Position numbers and translations under genes: made by a program
The notes under the pieces: model-generated
Database searches by the model: none
What the model was told of the DNA's origin: nothing
Seen by the model: the letters and a program-made list of their open reading frames with translations, nothing else
Source: Saxidomus purpurata
Taxonomy: Eukaryota > Mollusca > Bivalvia > Venerida > Veneridae
Direction of reading: 5' to 3'
Assembly (NCBI GenBank): GCA_022818135.1
Contig: JAFMSR010000002.1
Coordinates: 28,620,327 to 28,684,326 of the forward strand
Length of the DNA: 64,000 nt
In this document: piece by piece, positions 38,001-50,005 of the stretch
How positions within the stretch are numbered: the first letter of the stretch is position 1
Layout of the letters: every line of letters begins with the position of its first letter

Positions 38001-41000
38001 CTCACAAACCTTTAAACTACCCATGAACAAATGACACCAAAAGTCAGAGAAAATCTGATAACTAATTACATTTTTACATCAAAATTAACATAATACTAAT
38101 AGAAGAAAAGAAGTTTAACATTTGATCATTCTACTACTGTACACAGTAGTAGGGTAAATGTGGTCTTTAGTGCTTTAGTGGTTATGACATTTTCTACACA
38201 ACCCTGTAGATCGAAGTTTGATCTCTGGTCAGGCCATTTGATTGGTTTCCAAAAAAAGATGGCCACCTAGCTGTAAATGGGTACTAGAAATGAAAATTGC
38301 TGGCACTCTCTGATGACAGGCAACTGGTTCCATCAAGGGTGGTGTCTTATAAGCGATAACTATAAGTTGAGTGAACTTTTCATTAGACTGAGGTAAAATA
38401 ATGTTGAAATAAAAAAAAGTTTGCTGTGGCGTTCTCTCAGAATGCTCTAGTGTTAACTATAAAATATAGTTATTTTTACTCACTTTAATATTTTTATCAA
38501 GTTTAATGCCATGATTCTTCAATGTCTCAAGGGCCTGTTCCCTGTCTGTCTTCAAAACTCGCATCAAAGTTTCCCTTTGTTGAAGTTCTCTCTGTTTTTC
38601 TTTTACTGTGGCTAGTGCCTGCAGAATTATGACATGTTAGGCTTGTAAGACATAACAAGAGATGTCAATGTAAAGTGACATATGCCTCCAAAGTGTAACT
38701 ACTAAACAGGTATAGTTAAACTTGAATGCTTTGTGTCCACAGGACCCAGGTCTTACTTGTAACCCAAACAATGTTGAATTCTAAAAGCTTTTTATAAGAG
38801 CTGCACCCTGCTTTTGCCACCCATTCACACTGCCCTCTGCTGCCTACTTCTGTCTTTTTGTTGTAACCCACAGAAAACAAGGTAAAGAAACCTTGAAATG
38901 TGATTTTTTTACAATAAGGTATAGAAATCTCTATATCAAATGAAATCTTTTAAAATACCTTTTGGAAGCAATTTCCATCATCTGAGAGGACTTGCCTTAT
39001 ATTAAGTCGTAACATAACATACTCATGCAAAGTTTTAATTTCAAAGGACATTTTCTGATTTTGAAATGATCAATTATGTCAAAACTACCCTGCCCATAAT
39101 TTCATAAATAAGTAAGTGCTCTATGTTCCTTTCTGAAGAGAACCTGCCATTTTTGCCAATCTACAAAACTCTCAAGATTCACCAACATCCCATATCAAAT
39201 ATTGTATACATGTACTAGTGAGCATACCTCATCTCTTGCTCTTGTCAACTTCTTCACAAGATCCTCAGACCGCTCATACTGCTGGCGTTCCAAATCTTCA
39301 TACCTTCTCTGCCAGTCAAGCTGCATTTGAGCTTTGCTCCTTTCTAATGAAGCTTCACGCTCAACTGCAGAGCTCAATTCCTTCTTGTACCTGTAGTAAA
39401 AAGAATAAGAATATCGACTGTTAAATCACAGCTGAAAACAATTCTGAGTTTGTTTAAACTTATTTCTTTCACATTTCGGAGCTGCGACTTGCATTAACAA
39501 CTCTTGACGTCTGTTTCCTGGGGTTTTGGTCAGTATTTACTACAAAAGCAGGGAGTCAAATTGTGCTAATGAGATTTCAACCCCCTACCTCCAGGTAAGG
39601 AATCTGACGCTATACTTGTTCATATTTTTTGATGTTATAAACTAACGTCTTTCAGCAGACGATGTGACATAGAGTTGTTTATTCCAAAATTTACAATAAA
39701 TTATTGCCTTTGTTTAACTGACAAATATGTCAAGCCATGTTAGAGAATTTCTAAATGAGCATTGAAACTGCTTAAGTTTTGCTACAACTTACCACAAGTA
39801 TGAGGAATAAATATATAAACATATCAAACATTAGATCTCAGAAGTGTTTTGATTAAGAAATTCAATGAGAGGCAAAACATACGTTTAAAGTAAACCATGT
39901 TTCATCCGGCACACTTCTGGACTATGTGATACAGATGTACAGTACAAACCTTTCAATGTCTTCCTTTTTCTGTACTATGTCCATTCTAAGTTTCTCTTCG
40001 TTTTCTCTCATATTCTGTAACTCTAGATCCTTGGATACCTGACTCCTGGAAACCTGAACAATCTGTTTGTCCCATTTATCCTTTAACACCTGTGACTGCG
40101 ATTGCAGCCTGTAAATACATAAAACATTTTGAAATTCATGGATCAAATACACTTTTCCAAAATGCAGATAATTATACATAAAGTTGGCAGTTTTTCTACA
40201 GAGGGTAGGAAGCTAGTATTGGTTCTTCCAAGGAGCGATTGTTAGGTAAACTGCATGCCTGTTAAAATGACCATTTATAGATATACAAGCAATGACAACG
40301 ATTAGGATTTGTTTTTGCCACTAAACTGAGAGATTTATAACATGTACATGTAGTTGCTAAACATCTGTACTGTTTAAAACTGCACTAAATTTGAATTCAA
40401 CCTTAAGTGCACTCTATAAACATTCAAAACAAAGAAATTTAAGTTTTTTATAATGCCTATAGAATATAATGAAAACAATAGTCTGGTTCCTGGCAGATGT
40501 TGAACATACTTAATGGAATAAAAGGGTTTATATCATGTCATCTTAAATTTACTATTGAACAATTTCTCCACTCTTAAAGCCTTACTTCTCGATGTATGTA
40601 TTCTTCTCTTTTTCAAGGTCTTGACTTGCCCACTGTAATCTTCTTATTTCAACCTGGGCATCTTCCAGTTTGGATGTGAAGTCTCGTATTTCTTTCTGTA
40701 ACTCAGACTCTCTCTCTGTAAATGCATCCTTAGCTGTTGTAAGGGCGCCTTCTTTCTCACGGCAGTATTTGTCCATTTCTGAATGTCTGAAAATTTAAAG
40801 GAAAAAACAGTTTGTTCATTTCCTCAAATTATTTTTTTTGTTTTGTTTCCATACATTTTAAAGCCATTTATCACAGTCCAGTTTGCCCATTATGCATTAA
40901 AAATTTTAATGAGAATATTTAACTTTCATCGTTAAGTTCAAAATTACGTGTAATATGTGCAATATTTCAATTAATAATTTCTTTTTATTTAATCACTGCA

Positions 41001-44000
41001 AATGCATATCAATTTGTGGGAACAAACTTTGTGGATTTTTAATACAGTCCATGACTTATGCAACCAATTTCATGGAAACTTGAGTTTCCTTTTCATTTTT
41101 TAGAAAATGATGATGTAATGTATGATGTTTTTTGTCAAGATCTGAAATTGATGGATCAACCTGCCTGCGAAATCCACACAAAATTGTGCACAAACGTGTT
41201 TAGTTGCATAGTAAATGTATCTGCCACATCCTTATTGTGTCTCAGGTTTATTTTTTTTGCAAAGCTAGATAGACATATTAAACTTACAAGTAATAAAAAG
41301 TTCTGAAAAATTCATAGTCGCTCAGTTGTCAGTTGTTTTCAAATGTTTAATTCTACAGTGTTAATGATCATACTGTTGTTTTATTAATACAAAACACAAA
41401 CTCCTTATTTCAACTCTTCAATATTTACTATATCAGCATTAGAAGACCAACAAATCAATGTTTCAATGCTTTCCATTATTGTATCATTTTTATTTCCAAG
41501 TCTTTAACAAATTTCTTACTTTCTTTCAAAATCTTCCTGCAATCTCTTCATGGCAGATTCTTGTTGTCGAAGCTGATTCTCCAGATCAGATATACTACAA
41601 AACAAGATCCAATCAGTACTAATTTATTTATTGTTGATTGCTTAACAGTTATTACACATTTGACCAATCCTGGTAGAGATGCCAGTTGGAATCAACCTCA
41701 TGCAGAGAAAAACAAGCACTGTGGAATTAATGTGTGTTGCCTAAAGACACTACCAAACTGGCACTGTTGGAGATCAAACCCTGAATCCTGCTATCAGAAG
41801 TCGGCTACCACAGCGCTTTGTCAGCTTAACTTAATATCAAGTGTTCATTATTACACATCTCGAGGCTCAATTTTCATGTGATCGGGAAGTATACAACCAA
41901 CTCGAAAGATACGAGCCTGCAGATCAACCAACTTATACAATACTCTGTATGTATCAGGGCTTGGAACCATGACCCTCAGTCAGTCAAATGCTTATAGATT
42001 TAATGTCAGTGACCTTGACAACACGACCAAGAGATTGGTCCAAAATAATGTTTTGAATGAGGGATTACAGGAAGAAGAATCCTTTTAAATTTTTACACAT
42101 ATTTCAAGACATGAATAAACCATGTAATACTAAGTAACCAACTTAATTAACAATCTGTGTATGTCAAGGAAATGCTAGACTGCCACAGATGTAAATTTAC
42201 AAGTCAGTGCACCAAGATTTTTTTTAGGAATCTGCATTGGTTACAAAGGTAAACACACTCACTTGCAGTCAGCAGAGTGTGAGTTACATGACCCAACAGC
42301 AGGACACACAGACATACCTAGCATCTTTCATAGCCCTTAAATCTTGTAATTCCCAGTCTTTTTCCTTTAATTTTTTCTCGAGAGCACGATGGTTGTCTTC
42401 CACTTGCTCGAACTCCTGACTGTTTTTCTCCTGTGTTGAACGAACCAGGTCCAGCTCCTTTCCCAGCAACTTTGCCTGAAAAGTGAAGGCGAAAAATCAA
42501 TATGCATGTAACTATGTTCTTGTTTTTACAGGTAATACCAGTTTTTACTTTTACATAATTTGACATCACTACGCACCAAGCATTTTCCAAGTCCAAAAAG
42601 ACCATACAAGAGTTAGGAGATTTAATACTATTTATTGCATTTCATATGGACCAAAACACACCTGTTTCAATTTAATAATTATATCTTCGTCAGTTTTGTA
42701 GCATGCCACTTGCATATACAACTTGAACCAGGATTTTCTCTGACAGTCCAAAAGGGGACATAATTTTGCCTAAATCCAAGTAAGAGTTATAAGATTGGAT
42801 ACAAGATCTTTTTAATCAACCCTGAGGACCTTTGTAAAGTTTGAACCAAATATCTCCATTTGTTTTAGAGATTAGAACCCTTGACCCTCAGGATTTTTCT
42901 GAGGCCACCATGCTACTACTGTAACAGTGCTTTGTCAGCTCATATTTCCTTATTACATGCACCATAAAAAAAATTATCTTAAAAATGACTGTTTTTTAAC
43001 AGTGATTAGGATTAGAAAAAAAGTACCTTTAATTCATACTCCAATACTTTTGCACTCATTTCATCTGCTTGTATTCTAAACTCATGTTCTCTTTTTCTCA
43101 TGGCTTCTTCAAAATCTGGAAATTATAATTTTATGCTTGTTCAAATTAATGCACTGATTGATACTTTACTTTTTAAACTAAATTATTCTCAAGTGTCAAA
43201 CAAGTACTTACTAACTTATTATAAGTTTTATCAATAAACCCAAAGACTTAGACTTCAAATAGAATCTGCCTCAATGAAAGAGAATGTGACCCAATATGTT
43301 ATTTATGTGTCTAGCCTACTACATTACCAATTTACCATCATGTCACCAGTGGGGATCTAACCCTTATCTTGCATTCTTAAGACAAACAAGAGCCATGTTA
43401 CACATGGTTAATCCCCCCGCCGGGAAGAAGTTACCTGAAGGTTGTACTTTCATACATTTTACTTGGTGAGAGGAAATCCTTAAAAAGCCGTATAGTTATG
43501 GTCATGCTGAGTACAGTTTTCAAGTAAGTGGAAAAAGAATAAGGCAATGAAGAGAAGGTTTGCAAAATTATATTAATGTTCATTATCAGTATAGGTATGA
43601 TATTTTTCTATTTGACTAAAAGTAGGCAAGGTAGAGTTATTGTTCTTGCACACTGCACTTCCTACCAATGTGCTATGTCAGTGTATTAAGTTTGAAGAAA
43701 ATCCCTCAAGTACTTTTGGAGTTATGCTTCGGACAAGTAAATCTGATAAAGGGGAATAACTCTAAAAGTAGGCAAGGTAGAGTTATTGTTCTTGCACACT
43801 GCACTTCCTACCAATGTGCTATGTGAGTGTATTAAGTTTAAAGTAAATCCCTCAGGTACTTTTGGAGATGTGCTCTGGACAAAACTTTTAAAGTAAATCT
43901 GATAAAGGGGAATAACTCTAAAAGTAGGCAAGGTAGAGTTATTGTTCTTGCACACTGCACTTCCTACCAATGTGCTATGTCAGTGTATTAAGTTTGAAGA

Positions 44001-47000
44001 AAATCCCTCAAGTACTTTTGGAGTTATGCTTCGGACAAAGTTTTTCAAGTAAATCTGATAAAGGGGAATAACTCTAAAAGTAGGCAAGGTAGAGTTATTG
44101 TTCTTACACACTGCACTTCCTCCCAATGTGCTCTGTCAGTGTATGAAGTTTGAAGAAAATCGCTTAAGTACTTTTGGAGTAATGCTCCAGACAAAATTGG
44201 GACGGACGCACGGACCGATGGACGCACGGACGGAGACCATTTCTAATATCCCCTTCGCCTTTGGCGGGGGGATAAACAAGCTACATGTACCACTGTGCTA
44301 AGTAGGCTCATGAAATATGTATGTACTTTACTGCTAGAAAAGTTAGAAAATCATACAAATAAGATTGACCATATATTAGAGGCGGTTGCTAGATACAATT
44401 GAATTTACCCAACAAATGGTGTTAGGAAAATGTTATGGTAAGCGCCACAGCTATTAAAGGAAAGAGAGTCCCTATTCAAAGTTACTTTTATGCACGGTCA
44501 TCAGAAAACTGAGTTACTTCAACAGTGGAAATTTAGGCTCTACTGCTTTATGTCGGAAGTCCATTATTACAATAATAATTATATGTTTTATGAATAAAGT
44601 ATTTAAACCTGCAGTTAACTCCCTTTTCTGAGCATCCATTTCTTCCTCCACTTGTGTGAGTTGACGTTGTAGTTTACGCTTGAATGACTCAAACTCTTTT
44701 CGCTCTTCCTGAATTTCTCCATCTTTTGTACTAACAAATCAAGTCTCAGTATATCAGTAAATAGAAACAGACAAGAAATCCATACAGAAACAACCGTTTA
44801 ATTCAAAAGTTTTATTTTGAAACAATATGTCAATTTCTTACAAGTAGGCAGTTGACCTAACCATAGTTCCTTGGAAGAACCAGTATTAGACTACAAACAT
44901 CTGTAAGAAACTGCCAACATTTTCATATACAGAGCCAGGTTTAAAGGCTTAAACTTGCACGACTTACTTATTTAAATCAATACTATCTGAAAACATTTCC
45001 ATAGCAGAATGTCAATCAATTGATAAATTAAAAGGGGATTCTTTCTGAAATATTTAGAGTAAACATGGATAAAAAAGATTTTTACTTATTTTCTAAACTG
45101 CAAAACAAATTTTAACAACTTAGATTAATTGCTCTCGAGACTCACTTCAGAAGGTATTTACAATAATAATGTTAAGAACATTCTTTATTCAAAGAAGGTA
45201 ACCAGTAAGTCCAAGGACTTATCTTCTTGAGGCCTTCCTATAAACATAACATTCACAATACAGAACAATTAAAACATAAAAAAATAATGATCAATAAAAC
45301 ACAGACACACTAATATCAAATATCAGCCAACTTACTTTCTGTATGAGTCAATTTCAGCTTGTTTTTCCCGAAGCCTTGACTGATGATGATGCTGCAGGTC
45401 TTCACGAGACTGAATCTCGCAGTTCAACTGTGTTCTAATCTCATCTACATGTATTTTACACTCACTCACTTCAGCATTCTTTGCATTCAACTGAGCTTTA
45501 ATGTCTGAAAATACAGTGCATGTAGACTGAAATGCAACAAAGATCATATTACAATGATTGAAACTTTTTCGCTACAACCAGTCTATTATCAAATGCATTT
45601 GATTGGCTTAAAGTAAGCTCAGATTAAAGAACTGACCAATTGGAAGGTAAAGATCAATCTGATTTGTGACTGGTCTCAAATAAATTTGTAATCTTAGTTC
45701 TTGTTTGCATTAAGTGAATAGTACGTAAATGTATGTAAATAATAATAATGTACTATCAAAGCATGTGTCTTGATTCAAGACTCTTGAATATGTCCAACTG
45801 TAATGTTCGTTACACTGTTACAGATTTCCCAATGTTCTCAATAACATATATTTTGTTAATAACTTCATGTAAAAAAGGATACATGTATTTTGTTACACAG
45901 ATCTGATTCTGAGAATAAAGTGCTAATACACAAATTTGAACTGAACCAGTAAAAACATGTTATAGCCTATTATTGTCTATATGCTTGATTTATAATTCAT
46001 GTAAATATGCTTATGAATTATACACTGTCACCATATATTATGTATGCTCTATGTACCAAACAGGTCTTAGACATTTTGGTTGAAAAGAAACTTATCAAAT
46101 TTGTCTTCAGTAAGAATGCATTGAAAGTGACCAGAGCATGTGGCTGCATAGTACATGCGTAAAGGAAATGGACAGCTGGGCTTAATCAGTACTGACTGCT
46201 AAATGCAGATCCCTTCTTTAGAAGACCACTATAATAGGCTCTACTGTATCAATTTTAAAAGCAGTACCTGCAAAAGTAACATCATATCTGTCTAACTCTT
46301 GATCTCTCTGTTCGAGAAGCTTCAGGTTATACTTGAAATCTTCTTTCAGTTTCTGAAACTTCTGTCGCTCCTCTGTTAATTGTTTATCTTTCTCTTGACA
46401 GGAGTACTCCAGGGCATTTATTCTACAAAACAAGAGGTTTGTATTATGTTTTTACAACACTGAAGGTGTCTTTATGCAAAGTTTGCAGACCATAAGCATG
46501 TGAATGGTCCTTGAATTATTGTGTGGAAATTATATGGTCAATTCACAAACTGAGGTCTTATACACACCCTTCTTTCTAGGAAAAGGAGGGACATAGATGT
46601 AAAGATTATGTGTTTTTTAAAATCAGCTGATATGATTATTAAAGGCAACAATTTGCCTAAATCCAAAAGTAAAAGACAACATGGTTACACAAACATAATG
46701 TAGATATAACAAAAAGCACTGAACAAAGTTTAACAAAAGTACACAACTCAGGTAACTGCTGATTCAGAAGCTATTTATTTTATGGGGTAATTACAGACTA
46801 TAAAGATTACTAACAAACAAAATACATAGCTTTCTAAATGTGAATGAAGAATACAATAAGAAACCAGGGTTTCAATAGCTAAGTGGTTATGGCGTTCACC
46901 TCAGAAACAGGAGGTCCCGGGTTTGAATCTCAGTCACAGCACGAGGTGTGTCCTTGGGTAAAGACACTGATGTCACAGATGCCTCAGTCCACCCAGTTGT

Positions 47001-47238
47001 AAATGGGTAGCAGTGGTGAAAAACTCACTGTCTCTCTCTCGCGAGCGTGATGACATCTGGAATGAGTGTTGGAGAGCTCTTCAATAAGCTACGGAGCTTT
47101 CTTCATAATCAAACTAAAATAAGTTCGTATTAACTATAAAGTAAGAAGAAACCTTTGTTCAGTAACTTGTTTCCATTCTTTCTCTTTCTGGGCAGCAACT
47201 TCTCTCCAATGGTCTGCTTCTGTAGACCCACCATCCAT
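28987..47238 (-). CDS. CCDC57: CCDC57 homologue, 21 exons, 989-residue coiled-coil protein
   Basis: Coding exons, 5' to 3': 47153-47238, 46268-46422, 45336-45504, 44609-44730, 43027-43115, 42318-42475, 41520-41594, 40586-40786, 39950-40108, 39228-39390, 38484-38618, 37713-37784, 37316-37412, 36919-37113, 36366-36466, 33734-33793, 32896-33130, 32285-32454, 31503-31620, 30222-30440, 28987-29177. They total 2970 nt, all with GT-AG sites, and the phase carries through every junction to the TAG. The protein is almost all coiled coil. Stretches such as LLEQRDQELDRYD (exon 2), KREHEFRIQADEM (exon 5), LDWQRRYEDLERQQ (exon 10), NHIQSLNEMI-GALRGEKVDL (exons 14-15) and the C-terminal VRNYNIKD match vertebrate CCDC57 as I know it, in the same order. 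CCDC57 is a centriolar-satellite and microtubule-associated protein that works with CEP63 in centriole duplication and spindle function. Length is close to the human form. The start ATG has a near-Kozak GG after it (ATGG). A further small exon between 36366 and 33793 cannot be excluded. Confidence 0.92.
29390..30075 (-). repeat. Dispersed repeat, inverted relative to 55350-55960
   Basis: Contains 'AGTACTCTAT' clusters (29425-29510), then three to four tandem units of about 110-125 bp sharing 'ACCATTTCCTGTTTTTTGAAAGGGGACA', 'GCAAGTTTAGTGACATTCCA' and 'AGTTCATGAGAAG'. The same sequence lies in reverse orientation in the LRR gene. Confidence 0.8.
31000..31395. repeat. Element with three tandem units of about 150-160 bp
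   Basis: 'GGTTTTGTTTGTGGTTGCACCCATAAAAGG..G.TATGACC' recurs near 31007, 31167 and 31323, each followed by a 'GACCTAG..TCATG.AACCTTA' block. It lies in the CCDC57 intron between exons 19 and 20. Confidence 0.7.
32066..32160 (+). repeat. tRNA-like SINE head
   Basis: TATAGCTCAGTCCGCTGTAGAGC (D arm and A box, split here across 32080-32102) and GGATTCGAATCC (B box) stand at tRNA spacing, and GCAG..GGCTGC ends can partly pair. The anticodon stem is poor and the T loop is one base short, so I read a tRNA-derived repeat rather than a functional tRNA. It lies in the intron between CCDC57 exons 18 and 19. Confidence 0.65.
33880..34165. repeat. Degenerate tandem repeat of an 18-22 bp ATGCTCCTTTT unit
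   Basis: More than ten copies of 'TTTTTATGCTAGAATGCTCC' with drift and gaps, in a CCDC57 intron. The frame at 33880-34080 is an artefact of the array. Confidence 0.75.
34750..35819. mobile_element. TIR-bounded non-autonomous element with tandem units
   Basis: AACCAGGTTTTC at 34750-34761 and its exact reverse complement GAAAACCTGGTT at 35808-35819 bound 1.07 kb. The interior repeats 'AAAAAGGGCCATAATTCTGTCAAA', 'GAAAGTTTGGTTGAAATCCCTT' and 'GTTGCGCACAGAAGA' at a spacing of about 145-150 bp and contains (A)24 at 35037-35060. Near the right end, 35789-35819 also forms a hairpin by itself. No transposase frame is present. It lies in the CCDC57 intron between exons 15 and 16. Confidence 0.7.
38160..38390 (+). 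repeat. Diverged SINE-like copy
   Basis: A tRNA-like start (TTTAGTGGTTATGACATTTTC) is followed by 'GTAAATGGGTA' and 'CTCTCTGATGACA', the same module order as 46866-47120. Confidence 0.5.
41665..41840 (-). repeat. tRNA-derived SINE-like copy
   Basis: Matches the 27150-27335 copy: 'GGAATCAACCT', 'GTGGAATTAATGTGTGTTGCCTAAAGACACTACCAA', then a decayed head. In the CCDC57 intron between exons 6 and 7. Confidence 0.65.
43400..44285. mobile_element. TIR-bounded non-autonomous element with four tandem units
   Basis: Left end TTAATCCCCCCGCC (43408-43421) and right end GGCGGGGGGATAA (44263-44275) are imperfect inverted repeats. Inside, 'AGGCAAGGTAGAGTTATTG' starts at 43624, 43770, 43926 and 44082, a 146-156 bp period with high identity between units. 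A 'GACGGACGCACGGACCGATG' tract precedes the right end. No coding capacity. In the CCDC57 intron between exons 4 and 5. Confidence 0.8.
46866..47125 (+). repeat. tRNA-derived SINE
   Basis: The head has an A box in 'ATAGCTAAGTGGTTATGGCG' and a B box in 'CCCGGGTTTGAATCTC', then a body with 'GTGTCCTTGGGTAAAGACACTGATGTCACAGATGCCTCAGTCCACCCAG', 'CACTGTCTCTCTC' and a tail 'GGAGCTTTCTTCATAATCAAACTAAAAT'. The same family appears inverted at 58030-58275, with a related tail at 49960-50005. It lies in CCDC57 intron 1. Confidence 0.85.
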
Positions 47239-47551
47239 ATTTGTTTATTTTCAATTTAGCCTGAAATGTACTGTCTATTAAAAATTTTGGAAAAACATCA
47301 GGTTTTAATCACTGCATCATACTCTCTCATCACAATACTCAGTCATGATAGGATATTTTTAGATACTCTTGAATTGCGATATTATATAGAATTAGTGACG
47401 ATATACCCCAAAAACAACCTATTTCAACACCACAATATAAAATATATCACTATCATATTGCCAGATGACTGAAAAATAGAAAATAAAAAAACAAAAGTTA
47501 TAGTAGTTCTGGACTGAACTTTTGTATTGCCCAATGGACAACTATGGACCG

Positions 47552-47695
47552 GAAGCGAACCCAATTTGCATTGGTGAGAAGCAAGTGCACTAACCATTGA
47601 GTGCGCTATGTGGAGTGGACTACTGTTTATGTTGCTCATTGTTAGAGCAGTTGTTAGTGCACTTGCATCTCACCCTGGCCTGATTAGTTTGAGAT
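47552..47695. repeat. Inverted pair of tRNA-like repeat fragments
   Basis: 'GGTGAGAAGCAAGTGCACTAACCA' (47572-47595) and 'TTGTTAGTGCACTTGCATCTCACC' (47651-47674) are reverse complementary with few mismatches, giving a large stem just upstream of the CCDC57 coding start. Confidence 0.65.
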
Positions 47696-47848
47696 ATGGA
47701 ACATGTAGCTGATATAGGTTTTCCATGTGGATTTTCTCTGGGCCTCCTGCTTGCCTCAATATTACAACTAGAAAACTGACAAATTTTATAAACTGACATT
47801 ACATCTAGTCTGTGAAGGCAGACAGCCATCGTATTCTCGGCTTCGCCG

Positions 47849-47875
47849 TGACGTCATACTGACCAGTTAACCAAT
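47849..47875 (-). promoter_or_regulatory. CRE palindrome and CCAAT box of the CCDC57 promoter
   Basis: TGACGTCA (47849-47856), the full cAMP-response/ATF site, lies 14 bp from CCAAT (47871-47875). They are about 610 bp upstream of the CCDC57 ATG in a patch with more CpG than its surroundings. Paired CRE and NF-Y sites are typical of animal core promoters. The transcription start itself is not shown. Confidence 0.5.
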
Positions 47876-47879
47876 CGGA

Positions 47880-49105
47880 TTATTAGGTCGTGTTCGTTTC
47901 TTCATTCGGTAAAAGGTGAAAACTCGGTCTTTACCGTTGACTCGTATGCAAGTTTAAATTAATTTTAAACGAAACAAAAACCTTTTGACAATATAGAATT
48001 ATTATCAAAACAATCTGATAGTTTCAAGGTAATGGAAGATTGTCGTCTACTTTCATTTCTAATCTAGGTTATTATATTATGCAAAGTTAAAGATGCATAC
48101 AGACCAGCGATGACAGCCGAGGAATCACCTATCCCGAATGTAAATATTTTTTCAGTACCCGGATGTGCGAAGCCGAGAATATAGCAAAAGGCCATTGCGC
48201 ACAAGCCAAAATGAGTTGGGCAAGGCCTCCTGCCACAGCCAGGCAACCACATGACAACCTCAGTGCTTTCTGTTCATGAACTATCATGTTCTTATGTTTG
48301 TTGTTAATAGTGCCTTGCTGACTTTAAATAAAGCTTCATATTATCCCACCCACTTAATTAACACTGTTACCCTAAAATTTGATGGAAACTGTGTTCTTTT
48401 GCTGCTAACATGCCATATAAAATTCCGCTTATTACAACAGTCTTTGAAATGTTCTACAGAAGAGCAGTAATTTTGAGTTAGAGAATGCTAAAAGGTATCA
48501 AAATTGGAAAATAACATGACATTCCTGCCAAAACTTGTAGGCAGTGGCCATTTGTAAACAAAACCATAAAGTGGAAAGTCGCAAAGGAAATAGGGTCGAT
48601 CCGATTTGAATCAACATATCTCTTTAATTATATATGCTGTACTCGGAAAATGTCATGAAGTAAAGCATCATAAGTATAGTTGATACCTGAAATAAAAAAA
48701 AACGACTGAACCCAAAAAAAATTTCGAAATAGTCGTGAATACAAAATGTAACCAGTTTACGGTAAAGAATTACCGATGAGGTAAAAAAAATCCAGAAAAA
48801 TGAGTCTTTTACATAGCTTTCACTTCTTTGAAGATTTATTTTGATTTCTGAGTTTCCAAAAACATTCCAATATCCATTTATAACGTGAAGATACATATTT
48901 ATTGCTGCATAATGGATAAACTTAAAATTATCACCGGTTTACGCGAGCATTGGTCATGCATAAATCAGGCCGATCGGGCTTCCAAAAGTAAACTTTTTTA
49001 GAAATGAGTAATTTCATACAATTTTCACTCTATTACAATGTTCAGATGTAGACAATAAATTAAAAAGTGAATAAAAGTCATTATGAGATTTTTTAACAAT
49101 TACAA
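47880..49105. other. Intergenic region between CCDC57 and the TIR-bounded segment
   Basis: No gene recognised; the short frames at 48064-48252 and 48624-48896 lack support. Upstream promoter elements of CCDC57 may extend here. Confidence 0.35.
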
Positions 49106-49284
49106 CCGCTAACGAAATTCATTAGAGTTGGGAAGTTCACTGATGACATCAGAAGCAATGCTAAAATGTTTGAACATCGCCGACTCGCCTGTCAAAGTAG
49201 CTATGGAGCACCGCTCAATATTGGTTTTCTAAACTCCGCCTTTTATCAGTTTTTTGACAATTACCGATCAATACTATACTTTCT

Positions 49285-49516
49285 TTAGTGATGACTTTAG
49301 ACTGTTTATGGTTCGGAAACTAAGCGATACTGGCCCTTCTATGTCTCTTGTTTAAATGAATGCTGCCGAAATATTATGTCAAATCAATTTCGAAATATTG
49401 TGTCAAATCAATTTAGTGATGACTTTAGACTGTTTATGGTGCGGAAACTAAGCAATACTGGCCCTTCTATGTCTCTTGTTTAAATGAATGCTGTCGAAAT
49501 ATTATGTCAAATCAAT
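49285..49516. repeat. Tandem duplication of about 105-125 bp
   Basis: 'TTTAGTGATGACTTTAGACTG' through 'GCTG(C/T)CGAAATATTATGTCAAATCAA' occurs twice, starting at about 49284 and 49410, differing at only a few positions, with a short 'CGAAATATTGTGTCAAATCAA' echo between. The near-identity points to a recent event. Confidence 0.85.
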
Positions 49517-49814
49517 GGCCATGTTGCACACATACTTGGGGGTACGGGTAATAACGTGTTGAGGCAGATAATTACTCAAACTTAACTATCATAGTGTCGG
49601 GTATTGCTCACATTTTGGTGTAGAAACATGTACGAACGATAAAGAAAGCACTTTTAAAAATATCTCGACAATAAAACAACGGGCGTTTTTACGTCGGTGA
49701 AAAATTGTGTGTGGTAAAAGACTGAATCGGCTTTTAACACGCAAATTGTGTTTTGCCTACCTGCATTCTATGACATACATGGGATAAACTTACTGCGGTC
49801 AAATAACAATAAAG

Positions 49815-50005
49815 AGGGGAGTGGTGGTGTAGAGGTAATGTCTGTCGCTCATTCTGGAAGTTTCGGGTTCAAACTCAACTGGGTGTCACGACCGTACCTC
49901 CTCACATAATACCAGTACTATTTCTCCAGGAAGCGGACTCGCGACTGACTCGATAAGCAAGAAGCAGCTACAAGCTTTCTTCACAATCGAGCTAAAATTA
50001 TTAGT
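49815..50005 (+). repeat. SINE-like copy
   Basis: The head 'GGTGTAGAGGTAATGTCTGTCGCTC' and B box 'CGGGTTCAAACTC' lead to the tail 'AAGCTTTCTTCACAATCGAGCTAAAATTA', shared with the SINE at 46866-47125. Confidence 0.65.

Noticed and set aside
43722..44227. Repeated-peptide frames on the - strand
   Set aside because: They are translations of the tandem units inside the 43.4-kb element.
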